Assembly (NCBI GenBank): GCA_030432565.1 | Contig: JAUIGV010000003.1 | Coordinates: forward strand, 124,001-188,000 | Direction: 5' to 3' | Source: Verrucomicrobiia bacterium | GTDB lineage: Bacteria; Verrucomicrobiota; Verrucomicrobiia; Verrucomicrobiales; Akkermansiaceae | DNA length: 64,000 bases | Notes under the pieces: generated by a model | Told to the model about the DNA's origin: nothing | Seen by the model: only the letters and a program-made list of their open reading frames with translations | Database searches by the model: none | Translations under genes and position numbers: made by a program | In this document: piece by piece, positions 41,859-49,756 of the stretch | Layout: every line of letters starts with the position of its first letter | How positions within the stretch are numbered: position 1 is the first letter of the stretch

Positions 41859-41893
41859 GCCGGATTTCCGAAAGGGAATCCGGCTCTTTTTTT
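41859..41893 (+). terminator. Factor-independent terminator
   Basis: GCCGGATTTCC at 41859-41869 pairs with GGGAATCCGGC at 41874-41884 around GAAA, followed by a T run at 41887-41893. The start codon of tyrA lies only eight bases after the T run. Confidence 0.9.
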
Positions 41894-41901
41894 CCGATTT
41901 C

Positions 41902-42735
41902 ATGTCATTTTCTCGAATCGCCATTCTCGGTCCCGGCCTTCTCGGAGGCTCGGTGGGGCTGGCTGCGCAGGTCGCGGGTCACGAGGTGATACTATGGGGG
42001 AGGAATCCCGAGCGGGTTGAGGCGGCGCGGAAGATTGGCTTGGAGGCGATCTGTGATTTACGAAGGGCGGTGGCAAACGCTGATCTCGTAATTCTGGCGG
42101 TTCCGGTTGGGGTGATGGGGCGGCTGTTTGAGTCGCTGAACGGGAATCTGAAACCCGGGACGCTCGTGACCGATGTGGGGAGTGTGAAAGTGCTTCCCCA
42201 CGAGGTTGCAGGTCGGCACGGGGTCCCTTTTATCGGCAGTCATCCCATGGCCGGTTCAGAGCAGACGGGAATTGAGGCGGCGCGTGCTGATCTTTTCGAA
42301 GGAGCTGCTTGTGCTTTGACCAACGACCAGGAAAGGCCGGACAGTGAGTTGCAGGCGCTGGCTGCGTTTTGGCAAAATTTGGGATGCAGCACTTCAGAGA
42401 TGAATTCGGAGGATCACGACCGGGCGGTGGCGCGAATCAGTCATCTTCCCCATGCGATGGCGGTGGCCACGGCGGGGGCGGCCTTGCGCTTTCCCGGGGA
42501 TGAATCTTTGGCCGCAGGAGGGTTTCGAGACACCACAAGGGTGGCATCGGGCGACCCCGCGATGTGGGCGGAAATTTTGGTGGAGAATCGGGTCGCGGTC
42601 ACGGCTGCGCTGGAGGATGCCCAAGAGGAGATTCGAGAGATGCTTGATCACCTTGCCAAACCGGACAAGAAAGGGTTGCAGAATTATCTCTCGGAGGTCA
42701 AAGCCCGCAAAGAGAATCCATCCGACAATTTATGA
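41902..42735 (+). CDS. tyrA: Prephenate (or arogenate) dehydrogenase
   Basis: TyrA oxidatively decarboxylates prephenate to 4-hydroxyphenylpyruvate for tyrosine synthesis. The 277-residue product has the NAD(P) Rossmann motif GPGLLGGSVGLA near the N-terminus, VTDVGSVK, FIGSHPMAGSEQTGIEAA and HDRAVARISHLPHAMA, all conserved in the family. The protein is the simple form without chorismate mutase or ACT domains. The choice between prephenate and arogenate cannot be made. It is the first gene of a compact run with aroA, cmk and plsC, overlapping aroA by ATGA. The start codon lies right after the terminator of the preceding lipoprotein gene, and no Shine-Dalgarno sequence is seen. Confidence 0.92.
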   Translation: MSFSRIAILGPGLLGGSVGLAAQVAGHEVILWGRNPERVEAARKIGLEAICDLRRAVANADLVILAVPVGVMGRLFESLNGNLKPGTLVTDVGSVKVLPHEVAGRHGVPFIGSHPMAGSEQTGIEAARADLFEGAACALTNDQERPDSELQALAAFWQNLGCSTSEMNSEDHDRAVARISHLPHAMAVATAGAALRFPGDESLAAGGFRDTTRVASGDPAMWAEILVENRVAVTAALEDAQEEIREMLDHLAKPDKKGLQNYLSEVKARKENPSDNL

Positions 42736-44045
42736 GTGAGACCATCCAAGTCAGTCCGCTAACAACGATCACCGGTGAGCTCGCGGTTCCCGGTGACAAG
42801 AGCATTTCGCACCGCGCTGCCATTCTCGCCGGTCTTTCCAACGGATCCTGTTTTGTGGAAAATTTTCTCTCCAGCGAGGATTGCGTGAATACGCTCCGGG
42901 CGATGGCCCAGCTTGGGGTTCGCTATGAGGTAAGGAAGGGGAGTGACGATTTGCCCGTTGATCTTCTCATCCACGGTTGCGGAGGCGAACTGCAGGCTCC
43001 CGGGCGGGAGCTTGATTGTGGAAATTCCGGAACCGGAATGCGCCTCTTGGCGGGGGTTTTGGCTGCGCAGAACTTTGATAGTACTTTGATTGGTGATGAA
43101 TCGCTTTCAGGTCGCCCGATGGGGCGCATCATCACGCCGCTTGCCCAAATGGGTGCACGGTTTGAAACCAAGGGAGCGAAGCCCGGATGTGCCCCGCTTC
43201 AGATTACCGGAGGTGAATTGAAGCCGATTACTTATGAGATGCCGATGGCGAGCGCCCAAGTGAAGAGCGCGATTTTGTTGGCTGGGTTGTTTGCGCCCGG
43301 AACTACCACTGTGATTCAACCGGCGACGAACCGGGATCACACCGAGCGGCTTTTGAATTCCTTCGGGGTGAAGGTGAAGACCGAAGGCAACACCATTTCC
43401 ATTGACGGAGGTCAAGTGGTGGAAGCCCGTGACCTGGTGGTGCCCGGTGATATATCGAGCGCGGCATTCTGGATCGTGGCTGCTGCTTCTGCTCCTGGAT
43501 CCAGGTTGACGATTACCAATGTGGGACTCAATCCAACCCGGACGGCCTTACTGGATGTTTTGATCCGCATGGGCGCGCAAATCGAGGTTCACCTTGAGCA
43601 TGAAGACGGAGGCGAACCACGGGGGAGAATTGAGATTACCGGAGGCAGGCTTCAAGGCACGGAGATCTTGAAGGAAGAAGTGCCCAACCTCATTGACGAG
43701 GTGCCCATCCTGGCGGTGGCCGGTGCTTTGGCGGACGGAAAGATGACGATTCGCAATGCCGCCGAGCTTCGGGTCAAGGAGACAGATCGGATTGAAACCA
43801 CTACGAAAAATCTTCGCTTGATGGGTGGTGAGGTCGAGGAATTTGAAGACGGAATGATCATCACCGGGGGTCGGACTCTCAAGGGAGCCGGACTCGATAG
43901 CTATGGGGACCATCGTATTGCCATGGCCTTTGCGATCGCGGGACTTTTGGCCGGAGAAGGTCAAACGACCATCGCCAATACGGCTTGCGTTGCCACTTCG
44001 TATCCGACCTTCGCCGAGCACCTCGAAACTTTCTGCCAATCATGA
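42732..44045 (+). CDS. aroA: 3-phosphoshikimate 1-carboxyvinyltransferase (EPSP synthase)
   Basis: AroA joins shikimate-3-phosphate and phosphoenolpyruvate in the shikimate pathway. The 437-residue product shows PGDKSISHRAAILAGL near the start, the signature LDCGNSGTGMRLLAG, SGRPMGRI, the middle DGGQVV...VPGDISSAAFW, and RVKETDRI plus DSYGDHRIAMAFAIAG near the end. Length and motifs are normal. The GNSGTGMR variant, with Gly rather than Ala after GNSG-T, is of the kind found in class II-like enzymes, though I did not test this. Both ends overlap neighbours by ATGA, so translation through tyrA-aroA-cmk is coupled. Confidence 0.95.
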   Translation: MSETIQVSPLTTITGELAVPGDKSISHRAAILAGLSNGSCFVENFLSSEDCVNTLRAMAQLGVRYEVRKGSDDLPVDLLIHGCGGELQAPGRELDCGNSGTGMRLLAGVLAAQNFDSTLIGDESLSGRPMGRIITPLAQMGARFETKGAKPGCAPLQITGGELKPITYEMPMASAQVKSAILLAGLFAPGTTTVIQPATNRDHTERLLNSFGVKVKTEGNTISIDGGQVVEARDLVVPGDISSAAFWIVAAASAPGSRLTITNVGLNPTRTALLDVLIRMGAQIEVHLEHEDGGEPRGRIEITGGRLQGTEILKEEVPNLIDEVPILAVAGALADGKMTIRNAAELRVKETDRIETTTKNLRLMGGEVEEFEDGMIITGGRTLKGAGLDSYGDHRIAMAFAIAGLLAGEGQTTIANTACVATSYPTFAEHLETFCQS

Positions 44046-44692
44046 GTCAAACACACCGCGCTGTCGCGATTGATGGTCCCGCTGCTTCGGGAAAGAGTAC
44101 GGTTGCCAGACGGCTCGCCGAGTCACTGGGGCTGGTGATGGTGAATTCCGGCGCGATGTATCGGGCGGTCACCTGGCAGATTTTGGAGGAGGGGATTGAT
44201 CCGACTGATTCCGCTGCCGTGCTCGAGGCGATGTCCCGGATGAAGATCGACTGTGGCGTTGAGGACGGCCTCTCGACCATCTCCATCAACGGCCGGCTTT
44301 TGACGACAGAGATTCGTTGTGCCGAAGTGAACGATCATGTTTCCAAGGTGGCCTCGATCCCCGAGGTGCGTGAGCGTCTGGTGGCAATGCAGCGCAATTA
44401 CCTCGAGGAGAATGATGTGGTGATGGAGGGGCGCGATATTGGCTCGGTGGTTTTCCCGGACACTCCGTTCAAGCTCTATATCAGTGCGTCGGAAGCAGTC
44501 AGGGCGGCCCGGCGGGCGAGGGATGGCGAGGCGGATGCGGTGGCGAAGCGGGATGCGGAAGACAGCCAGCGCAAGGCTTCACCACTGAAAATCTCGGACG
44601 GTTCCATTGTGATCGATTCCTCGGATCTTACCATTGAGGGCACGGTAAATGCTGCCCGTGAAGCACTGATGAAACTTGGCTGGAAAGACTAA
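44042..44692 (+). CDS. cmk: Cytidylate kinase
   Basis: Cmk phosphorylates CMP and dCMP with ATP. The 216-residue product has the P-loop IDGPAASGKSTVARRLA, VNSGAMYRAVTW, MEGRDIGSVVFPD and the Arg-rich lid RAARRARDGE. The size is standard. The start overlaps the aroA stop as ATGA. The order aroA-cmk-plsC is seen in many bacteria, where these genes are followed by rpsA; here a PlsC-type gene follows three bases later but no rpsA is in the window. Confidence 0.94.
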   Translation: MSQTHRAVAIDGPAASGKSTVARRLAESLGLVMVNSGAMYRAVTWQILEEGIDPTDSAAVLEAMSRMKIDCGVEDGLSTISINGRLLTTEIRCAEVNDHVSKVASIPEVRERLVAMQRNYLEENDVVMEGRDIGSVVFPDTPFKLYISASEAVRAARRARDGEADAVAKRDAEDSQRKASPLKISDGSIVIDSSDLTIEGTVNAAREALMKLGWKD

Positions 44693-44695
44693 CAA

Positions 44696-45316
44696 ATGAA
44701 GACGACTTATTGGGTTGGACATACTATTTTCCGCGCAGCGGCGAAGGCATTTTTTCGATATCAAGTCGTGGGACGCGACAAGCTGGTGACGGACGGACCT
44801 GTTTTGATCGCGTCGAACCACGAGAGCTTCCTGGATCCGCCGTTGGTCGGGATTGCCTATGATGATTCGGTTTACTATCTGGCCCGTAAGACTCTTTTCA
44901 AGGGGCCGACCAAGTGGCTGTATCCAAGATGGAATGCCATTCCGGTGGATCAGGAGGCTCCGGATATGAGCAGTCTGAAAAAGATCATCAAGATTCTCAA
45001 AGACGGAGAACAGGTGGTGGTGTTTCCGGAAGGAGCGCGGACCTTGACCGGCAAGCTTCAGCCGGGAGAGGCTGGCGTGGGATTGATTGCAGCCAAAAGT
45101 CGGGCGGTGATCCAGCCGGTGCGGATCTTTGGGGCATACGAGGCCTTGCCCCGGGGAAGCGGGCGCTTGCGATTTCACCCTGTGACCATCGTGGTGGGCG
45201 ATCCCATGACCCTGACCCCGGAGGAGATGAAAGCCAAGGGGCGTGAGGCCTACCAGGCGATCTCGGATCGGATCATGGCAGAGATTGCCAAGATCAAGCA
45301 TCCGTCCGAAGATTGA
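44696..45316 (+). CDS. plsC: 1-acyl-sn-glycerol-3-phosphate acyltransferase
   Basis: PlsC adds the second acyl chain to lysophosphatidic acid at the inner membrane. The 206-residue product has the catalytic motif NHESFLD (HX4D), an ARKTLFKGP second block, VFPEGARTLTGKLQPG with the glycerophosphate-binding Glu-Gly, and VIQPVRIFGAYEAL. All four acyltransferase blocks are therefore present. It follows cmk by three bases and is probably the last gene of the operon or co-transcribed with the zinc-ribbon gene further on. Confidence 0.92.
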   Translation: MKTTYWVGHTIFRAAAKAFFRYQVVGRDKLVTDGPVLIASNHESFLDPPLVGIAYDDSVYYLARKTLFKGPTKWLYPRWNAIPVDQEAPDMSSLKKIIKILKDGEQVVVFPEGARTLTGKLQPGEAGVGLIAAKSRAVIQPVRIFGAYEALPRGSGRLRFHPVTIVVGDPMTLTPEEMKAKGREAYQAISDRIMAEIAKIKHPSED

Positions 45317-45401
45317 TTTCGTTGAATTTTGAACGGAATGATTGTCAGCATGGACTAATATGCGGATAGTCTTTTCAAGTGGCTTCCAATCACCCCGTTT
45401 C

Positions 45402-47021
45402 ATGAATCTGAAAATCCAATGTCCCAAATGCTCCAAGAAATTTACGGTGCACGAGGATCTCACCGGCAAGACGGTTGAGTGCGGTGCCTGTGATCACCGT
45501 TTCCCGGTGAAGGAGGACACACTCATCGTCGAGCACCCCAAGGTCTATCCCGGAGAGCACAACAAGAGGGACGATGAATTTTTGAGTCGGCTTGGCCGTG
45601 ATCCTTTGGCTTCGCCAGAGGCCAGCCCGGCGGGTCCTCCGGCAGGAGCACCCACTCCCAAGGTGGATGCGATCATGCCGGCTTCGGCAGGACAGAACAT
45701 TGCGGTGGGAGCTGGTGTGAGCTTTATCCTCCTCTACGCCTTGATTTTTTTCCTGGGCAGTTCCGAAGGAGGGACGTTTCAGGATGTGGACAGGATCCAG
45801 CGGTACGTCCTGGGTGCCTTTGTGGTCCTTATTGCAGGCGGTCTGATCTTGTTTGGTGCCAAGAATTGGCGGGGCCGGGCATTTTTACTCGCCCTGTTGC
45901 TTGGAGGTGCGCTTTTTGCTCTGATTCTTGTTCGCCCAATCCATTTGACGCCTGAAGCTTCGTTGGTTTCCGATTCCGGATCGGGCTTGAATCAGCCTGT
46001 CGTCCCGGCGCCAACCGATGGAGCTCGTGATCGTCGCGAATTGAAAACGCGGGTTGGCTATCAGGCGATCGAGCGCAAGTTGCGTGGACTTGAGGACAAG
46101 TTTGGTGATGCGGCCCCCCAACACCTGGTTGGAATCTTTATTGAAGATCTCGCAAGCAGCCAGTTCCACAATCTCGAGAAGTATTTTCAGATCGAACTGA
46201 AGATTCCACCGACCGAGGCAATCAGCCGCTATCCGCGCAATGGAGAAAGAGACAGCCTGATTGTGATCTCAGGATTCAAGCTCGATCTTGATGCCGTGGT
46301 CCGGGTTTGTGATCCGAGGTTGGGCCGTGCAACGACTTATCCTGAGTTGCGACTTATTGATCTGAAGCTCTCCGCTCTTCACGAATCAAAGCTAACGGAC
46401 GATCTCCGGAACAAGCTCTCCAACCCCGCGCACCCCTCATTCTTTAAGGAGAATCTTAATGAGCTCAGGGCGCTGGATCCGTTGAGGAGAAGGGATGCGG
46501 TGAGAGAACTTTCCGAAATTCCAGCAAGCGTGGAGCTTCGTTATGGCGAAGAGATTGTCACGGAGTTGATCCGCCTGACCCGGAATGAGACGGATCCCCA
46601 GTTGCTGTCGGATATGGGGCGGGCGCTCTTAATCTGGGCCAAGGACAGCCCGGTTGCGGTAGATGTTGTGACCGAGAAAGTCGAGAAATGGCTGGAATCG
46701 AAATCCAACGTTCCGGCGTCCTTCATCGACTTTTTAGTGGAAGCCAATGGTGAAAAGGCACCGCTTCTGCTCGATATGCTCTGGAGCGAGGATCCGGAAG
46801 TCTGGTCAGGCCAATATATTGCTCTTGGGGTCGCGGCTGAAAAAAGAATGATCTTCCATCTGGATGGGCCCTCGATTCGGCTCAAAAAGGCGGCGGCCTT
46901 TGTTCTGGCAAGTATCGGCACCGAGAGGGCGCTCCCATCGCTCTCCAAATACCAAGAGGTGTCCGACAATGAGCTCAAAGTTCTGGTCGAACGAGCCATT
47001 GCTGCGATCAAAGCGCGCTAG
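45402..47021 (+). CDS. Zinc-ribbon membrane protein with HEAT-like C-terminal region
   Basis: The 539-residue product starts with a zinc ribbon, CPKCSKKFTV...CGACDHRFPV, with four Cys near residues 6-33. Three membrane segments lie at about 105-127, 135-156 and 162-180. The C-terminal part (about 200-539) is soluble and alpha-helical, with HEAT-like repeats near the end (TERALPSLSKYQEVSDNELK). N-terminal zinc ribbons of this type (zinc-ribbon_5/MJ0042-like) are common in planctomycete and verrucomicrobial membrane proteins of unknown function. The ATG at 45402 is chosen because it places the ribbon at the N-terminus; the frame is open to 45342. A perfect terminator follows the stop. Confidence 0.65.
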   Translation: MNLKIQCPKCSKKFTVHEDLTGKTVECGACDHRFPVKEDTLIVEHPKVYPGEHNKRDDEFLSRLGRDPLASPEASPAGPPAGAPTPKVDAIMPASAGQNIAVGAGVSFILLYALIFFLGSSEGGTFQDVDRIQRYVLGAFVVLIAGGLILFGAKNWRGRAFLLALLLGGALFALILVRPIHLTPEASLVSDSGSGLNQPVVPAPTDGARDRRELKTRVGYQAIERKLRGLEDKFGDAAPQHLVGIFIEDLASSQFHNLEKYFQIELKIPPTEAISRYPRNGERDSLIVISGFKLDLDAVVRVCDPRLGRATTYPELRLIDLKLSALHESKLTDDLRNKLSNPAHPSFFKENLNELRALDPLRRRDAVRELSEIPASVELRYGEEIVTELIRLTRNETDPQLLSDMGRALLIWAKDSPVAVDVVTEKVEKWLESKSNVPASFIDFLVEANGEKAPLLLDMLWSEDPEVWSGQYIALGVAAEKRMIFHLDGPSIRLKKAAAFVLASIGTERALPSLSKYQEVSDNELKVLVERAIAAIKAR

Positions 47022-47050
47022 AAAAATCTACCGGGAATCTCTTTCATGAA

Positions 47051-47080
47051 AAAACCCGCTCCTGGCAAGGAGCGGGTTTT
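47051..47080. terminator. Factor-independent terminator, perfect stem
   Basis: AAAACCCGCTCC at 47051-47062 pairs perfectly with GGAGCGGGTTTT at 47069-47080 around TGGCAA. The A and T flanks let it work in both directions. It closes the operon that ends with the zinc-ribbon gene. Confidence 0.92.
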
Positions 47081-47146
47081 ATGTATGGATTGCGTTTGTG
47101 TGTGCGAAAAGGAATCCTCCCTTTCGTGAATTTCATTCAAACAACT

Positions 47147-47163
47147 TTGTCACAATTCGACAA
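47147..47163. promoter_or_regulatory. Small inverted repeat, possible operator
   Basis: TTGTC at 47147-47151 and GACAA at 47159-47163 are inverted around ACAATTC in the AT-rich region 47081-47259 before the lipase-like gene. Apart from the terminator this region holds no gene; a TATTAT at 47228-47233 could be a -10 box but has no good -35 partner. Confidence 0.25.
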
Positions 47164-47259
47164 GAAGAAGGTGAAATAAAGCTCAATTTGTTGGAAATTC
47201 ATCGACTCAATCAATTTTCAAACTAAATATTATCGATTTTCAATGGTGATCAATCTGTG

Positions 47260-47952
47260 ATGAATTGTGGAGTAATGAATCGATTGAAGATGATGATTCC
47301 GCCACTGCCCTGGCACAGGCCCCGCGTTCGGCCCGGCGATGGCAGTCGGGTGGTCTTGCTTCACGGACTTTGGCGAAGTGTCTGGGCGATGGAGGAGCCA
47401 GCTCGTTTTTTAAATGACCGTGGCTTTGAGACTCTCAATCTTCCTTATCCGTCTTTTCGTCAATCGATGGATGACATTGTTGATCACATTGCCCGGGAGA
47501 TTGGACCGTCCTCGAAGCGGACGCACTTTGTCACTCACTCGATGGGTGGAATTGTCCTGCGTTGCCTGGCGAAGCGGTATCCCGAATTGATCACAGGAAA
47601 GGTGGTCATGCTGGCCCCGCCAAATCAGGGGAGCGAGATCATCGACTGGCTGGAGGACTCTCCACTTGGGCAATTGTCGCTCGGCCCGGGTGGGATGAGT
47701 TTATCGACGAGCCGTGTGCCGAGGGAGGTGCCGCCGTTTGACCGGGAACACGACGTTTCCGTAATTATGGGGAGCAAAAACATAGTGCCGGTTTTCGACT
47801 GTCTCCTCGAAGGGGAGAACGATGGCGTGGTTACGGTCGAGGGAGGTCGGGTCGGGGGAGTGAAACGTCTTGAGGTTGTGGATGCCGATCACACTTTCAT
47901 CATGGGGGAGGAAGTGGTTCTGAAGCGGATTGCCGAATTGCTGGAGGACTGA
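47260..47952 (+). CDS. Alpha/beta-hydrolase, lipase-like
   Basis: The product (about 230 residues) has the alpha/beta-hydrolase layout: an oxyanion segment VVLLHGLWRS near residue 35, the nucleophile elbow THSMGGIVLR with Ser in SMG, VVMLAPPNQGSE after it, a late acidic segment DGVVTVEGG, and HTFIMG with a probable catalytic His. The RxxGxDxxP-like pieces and the APPNQGSE motif match PGAP1-like or triacylglycerol lipase families. No signal peptide is seen. The start is uncertain: GTG 47257 and ATG 47260, 47275 and 47290 are all in frame and none has a well-spaced Shine-Dalgarno sequence. Confidence 0.78.
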   Translation: MNCGVMNRLKMMIPPLPWHRPRVRPGDGSRVVLLHGLWRSVWAMEEPARFLNDRGFETLNLPYPSFRQSMDDIVDHIAREIGPSSKRTHFVTHSMGGIVLRCLAKRYPELITGKVVMLAPPNQGSEIIDWLEDSPLGQLSLGPGGMSLSTSRVPREVPPFDREHDVSVIMGSKNIVPVFDCLLEGENDGVVTVEGGRVGGVKRLEVVDADHTFIMGEEVVLKRIAELLED

Positions 47953-47959
47953 ACCCGGA

Positions 47960-49636
47960 TTAGAGCTTCGGCTTCGGGACCTTTGGGGGAGCCTGCCAGG
48001 CGGGCGCGCCGGTGAGCTTGATTCTGCGTTTGTAGACACGGTGGCGGGTGGCGATGTAAAGGGTGTTTTCGTGGAGGTAACAGTAGTTGATGCGACCGTC
48101 CTCGAAGCGGGGTTTGGGAAGGATGAGTTGGACGCGACCCGCTTGATCGAAGATTTGGAGTCCGGCTTCGGTGCCCACGAGGAGGTGTCCCGAGGCGGCG
48201 GAAAATTGACCATCGAGGGCGAAGCGTTCGCCGTTAGTGGGGCCTTGCGCGTAGAAGAAGGGCTGCTTGTCGACGGGCTCGGCTCCTTGAAGTCTGAAGG
48301 AGTGAATGAATGGGCCATTGAAGTTGCAGACGTAGAGTTGGGATTGATCGGCGCTGAGGCCGATGCCGTTGCAACCTTTGAAGCGGATTTTCTTAAAAAT
48401 AGGACCAGTGACATCCGCTATCGTGACCTGCTCGTTTTTGGGACTCGTGTAGTAAATGGGTCCTTTGTTAGGGACGACGATATCGTTGGCCGCGGCATTT
48501 TCGACGATAGTTTTGAATTCACCAGTTTCGAGATTGTAGGAACGGACTTCACTTCCCGCAGTGTAGAGGGTTTTTCCATCGGGTCCGAGGGCGATGCCGT
48601 TGGCGCGGGCGGTGTCTTTGGCGAAGAGGGATTCGGTGCCATCCGGGGTGACTTTGTAGAGTTCGCTATCGGGGACATCGGTAAAGTAAAGGGTGCCATC
48701 GGCGGTGACGGCGAGGCCTTCGGCCCAGTTGTGGCCGAGGGAAACGATTTGCCAGTCTTCTCCGGGGATGAGCCATTCGGCGGCGCGGGATTTGCATTTT
48801 TCGGGGTGAACCGAAACCGGCTTTTTGCCGTGGTCTTTCCAGAGCCAGGCGAGGGCTTGTTCCATGATTTTGTTGCCTTCCTTGCGGCTGTGACCTCCGT
48901 CATCCCATCGGTGGGTGTGCTCGTATCCGGCGAATTCGAGGGCGCGCTGCATGGTCTGGTTAGCCATCCACCAATCACCACCGTAAATGTTGAGATCGTT
49001 CTTCCCGTCCTGCAGGAAAATGCGGAGGGGCTTGGGTTCGGTTTTGCGGATGAGCGTCGGGTAGTCGTTTCCGCCACGAAGACCGACGTAGGTGCCGATC
49101 ATGGAATAGACGCGGCGGAAGTGATCGGGCCGCTCCCACGCGGCCGTGAATGAGGCGATCGCTCCGGAAGATCCCCCGCAAAGCCCTCGGTCGTCGGGGT
49201 TGCTGGAGATCTTGTATTTTTCGCCCACGATCGGGATCATTTCCGTGATGAGGAAGTTGGCGTAGTTCGGCCCCATGCCATCGTACTCGAAAGATCGGTT
49301 GAAGCGGGGTTGGGCATGCTCATTATTGCTGAGAGGTGCGGCGACGCCGGGGTCGACAAACAGACCGATGGTGACGGGCATGTCTCCCGAGGCGATGAGT
49401 TTGTCGAAGACGTCGGGAACGTATCCGGGTTTACCGGGATTACGGACGAACCCGGCCCCATCTTGAAAGATCATCAGGCACGCCGGTTCGGATCCGTCAT
49501 ATTCCTTGGGAACATAGATCCAGTAGTCGCGGTAGGTGCCGGGGAAGATCCTGGATCTGGCGAAGGAGCCCTTGGTGAGCGTGCCATTGGCGGCGAAAGC
49601 TTGAGCGACGAGTGCAAGAAAGATAAATAAACGCAT
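47960..49636 (-). CDS. Secreted esterase fused to SMP-30/gluconolactonase-like propeller
   Basis: The 558-residue product has a signal peptide (about 1-16). The first half (about 20-275) is an esterase of the alpha/beta-hydrolase fold, like IroE/feruloyl or enterochelin-esterase types. It has FPGTYRDYWIYVPKEYDG, LMIFQDGAGF, the nucleophile elbow CGGSSGAIASF, and WDDGGHSRKEG with the probable His. The second half (about 305-550) is an SMP-30-like calcium-dependent propeller with EGLAVTADGTLYFTDVPDSELYKV and NGIALGPDGKTLYTAG. Such fusions are found in planctomycetes and verrucomicrobia and may release and then hydrolyse ester- or lactone-linked sugars outside the cell; this is inference. The ATG at 49636 begins the signal peptide. 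Confidence 0.8.
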   Translation of the reverse strand: MRLFIFLALVAQAFAANGTLTKGSFARSRIFPGTYRDYWIYVPKEYDGSEPACLMIFQDGAGFVRNPGKPGYVPDVFDKLIASGDMPVTIGLFVDPGVAAPLSNNEHAQPRFNRSFEYDGMGPNYANFLITEMIPIVGEKYKISSNPDDRGLCGGSSGAIASFTAAWERPDHFRRVYSMIGTYVGLRGGNDYPTLIRKTEPKPLRIFLQDGKNDLNIYGGDWWMANQTMQRALEFAGYEHTHRWDDGGHSRKEGNKIMEQALAWLWKDHGKKPVSVHPEKCKSRAAEWLIPGEDWQIVSLGHNWAEGLAVTADGTLYFTDVPDSELYKVTPDGTESLFAKDTARANGIALGPDGKTLYTAGSEVRSYNLETGEFKTIVENAAANDIVVPNKGPIYYTSPKNEQVTIADVTGPIFKKIRFKGCNGIGLSADQSQLYVCNFNGPFIHSFRLQGAEPVDKQPFFYAQGPTNGERFALDGQFSAASGHLLVGTEAGLQIFDQAGRVQLILPKPRFEDGRINYCYLHENTLYIATRHRVYKRRIKLTGAPAWQAPPKVPKPKL

Positions 49637-49756
49637 GAGATTAAAACGGGGGGGGAGTGGAGGCACTTTGTCGTAAAATGACCAAATCGTAAATGTTAGA
49701 TCCGCCTTCGGTGGTGTGGGCTTGCTTTGGGGGAAAGAGCGGGGCAACTTGCTTTT

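Noticed and set aside
47202-47233. Promoter before the lipase-like gene (TCGACT and TATTAT)
   Set aside because: The spacing is 20 bases and the -35 match is poor.
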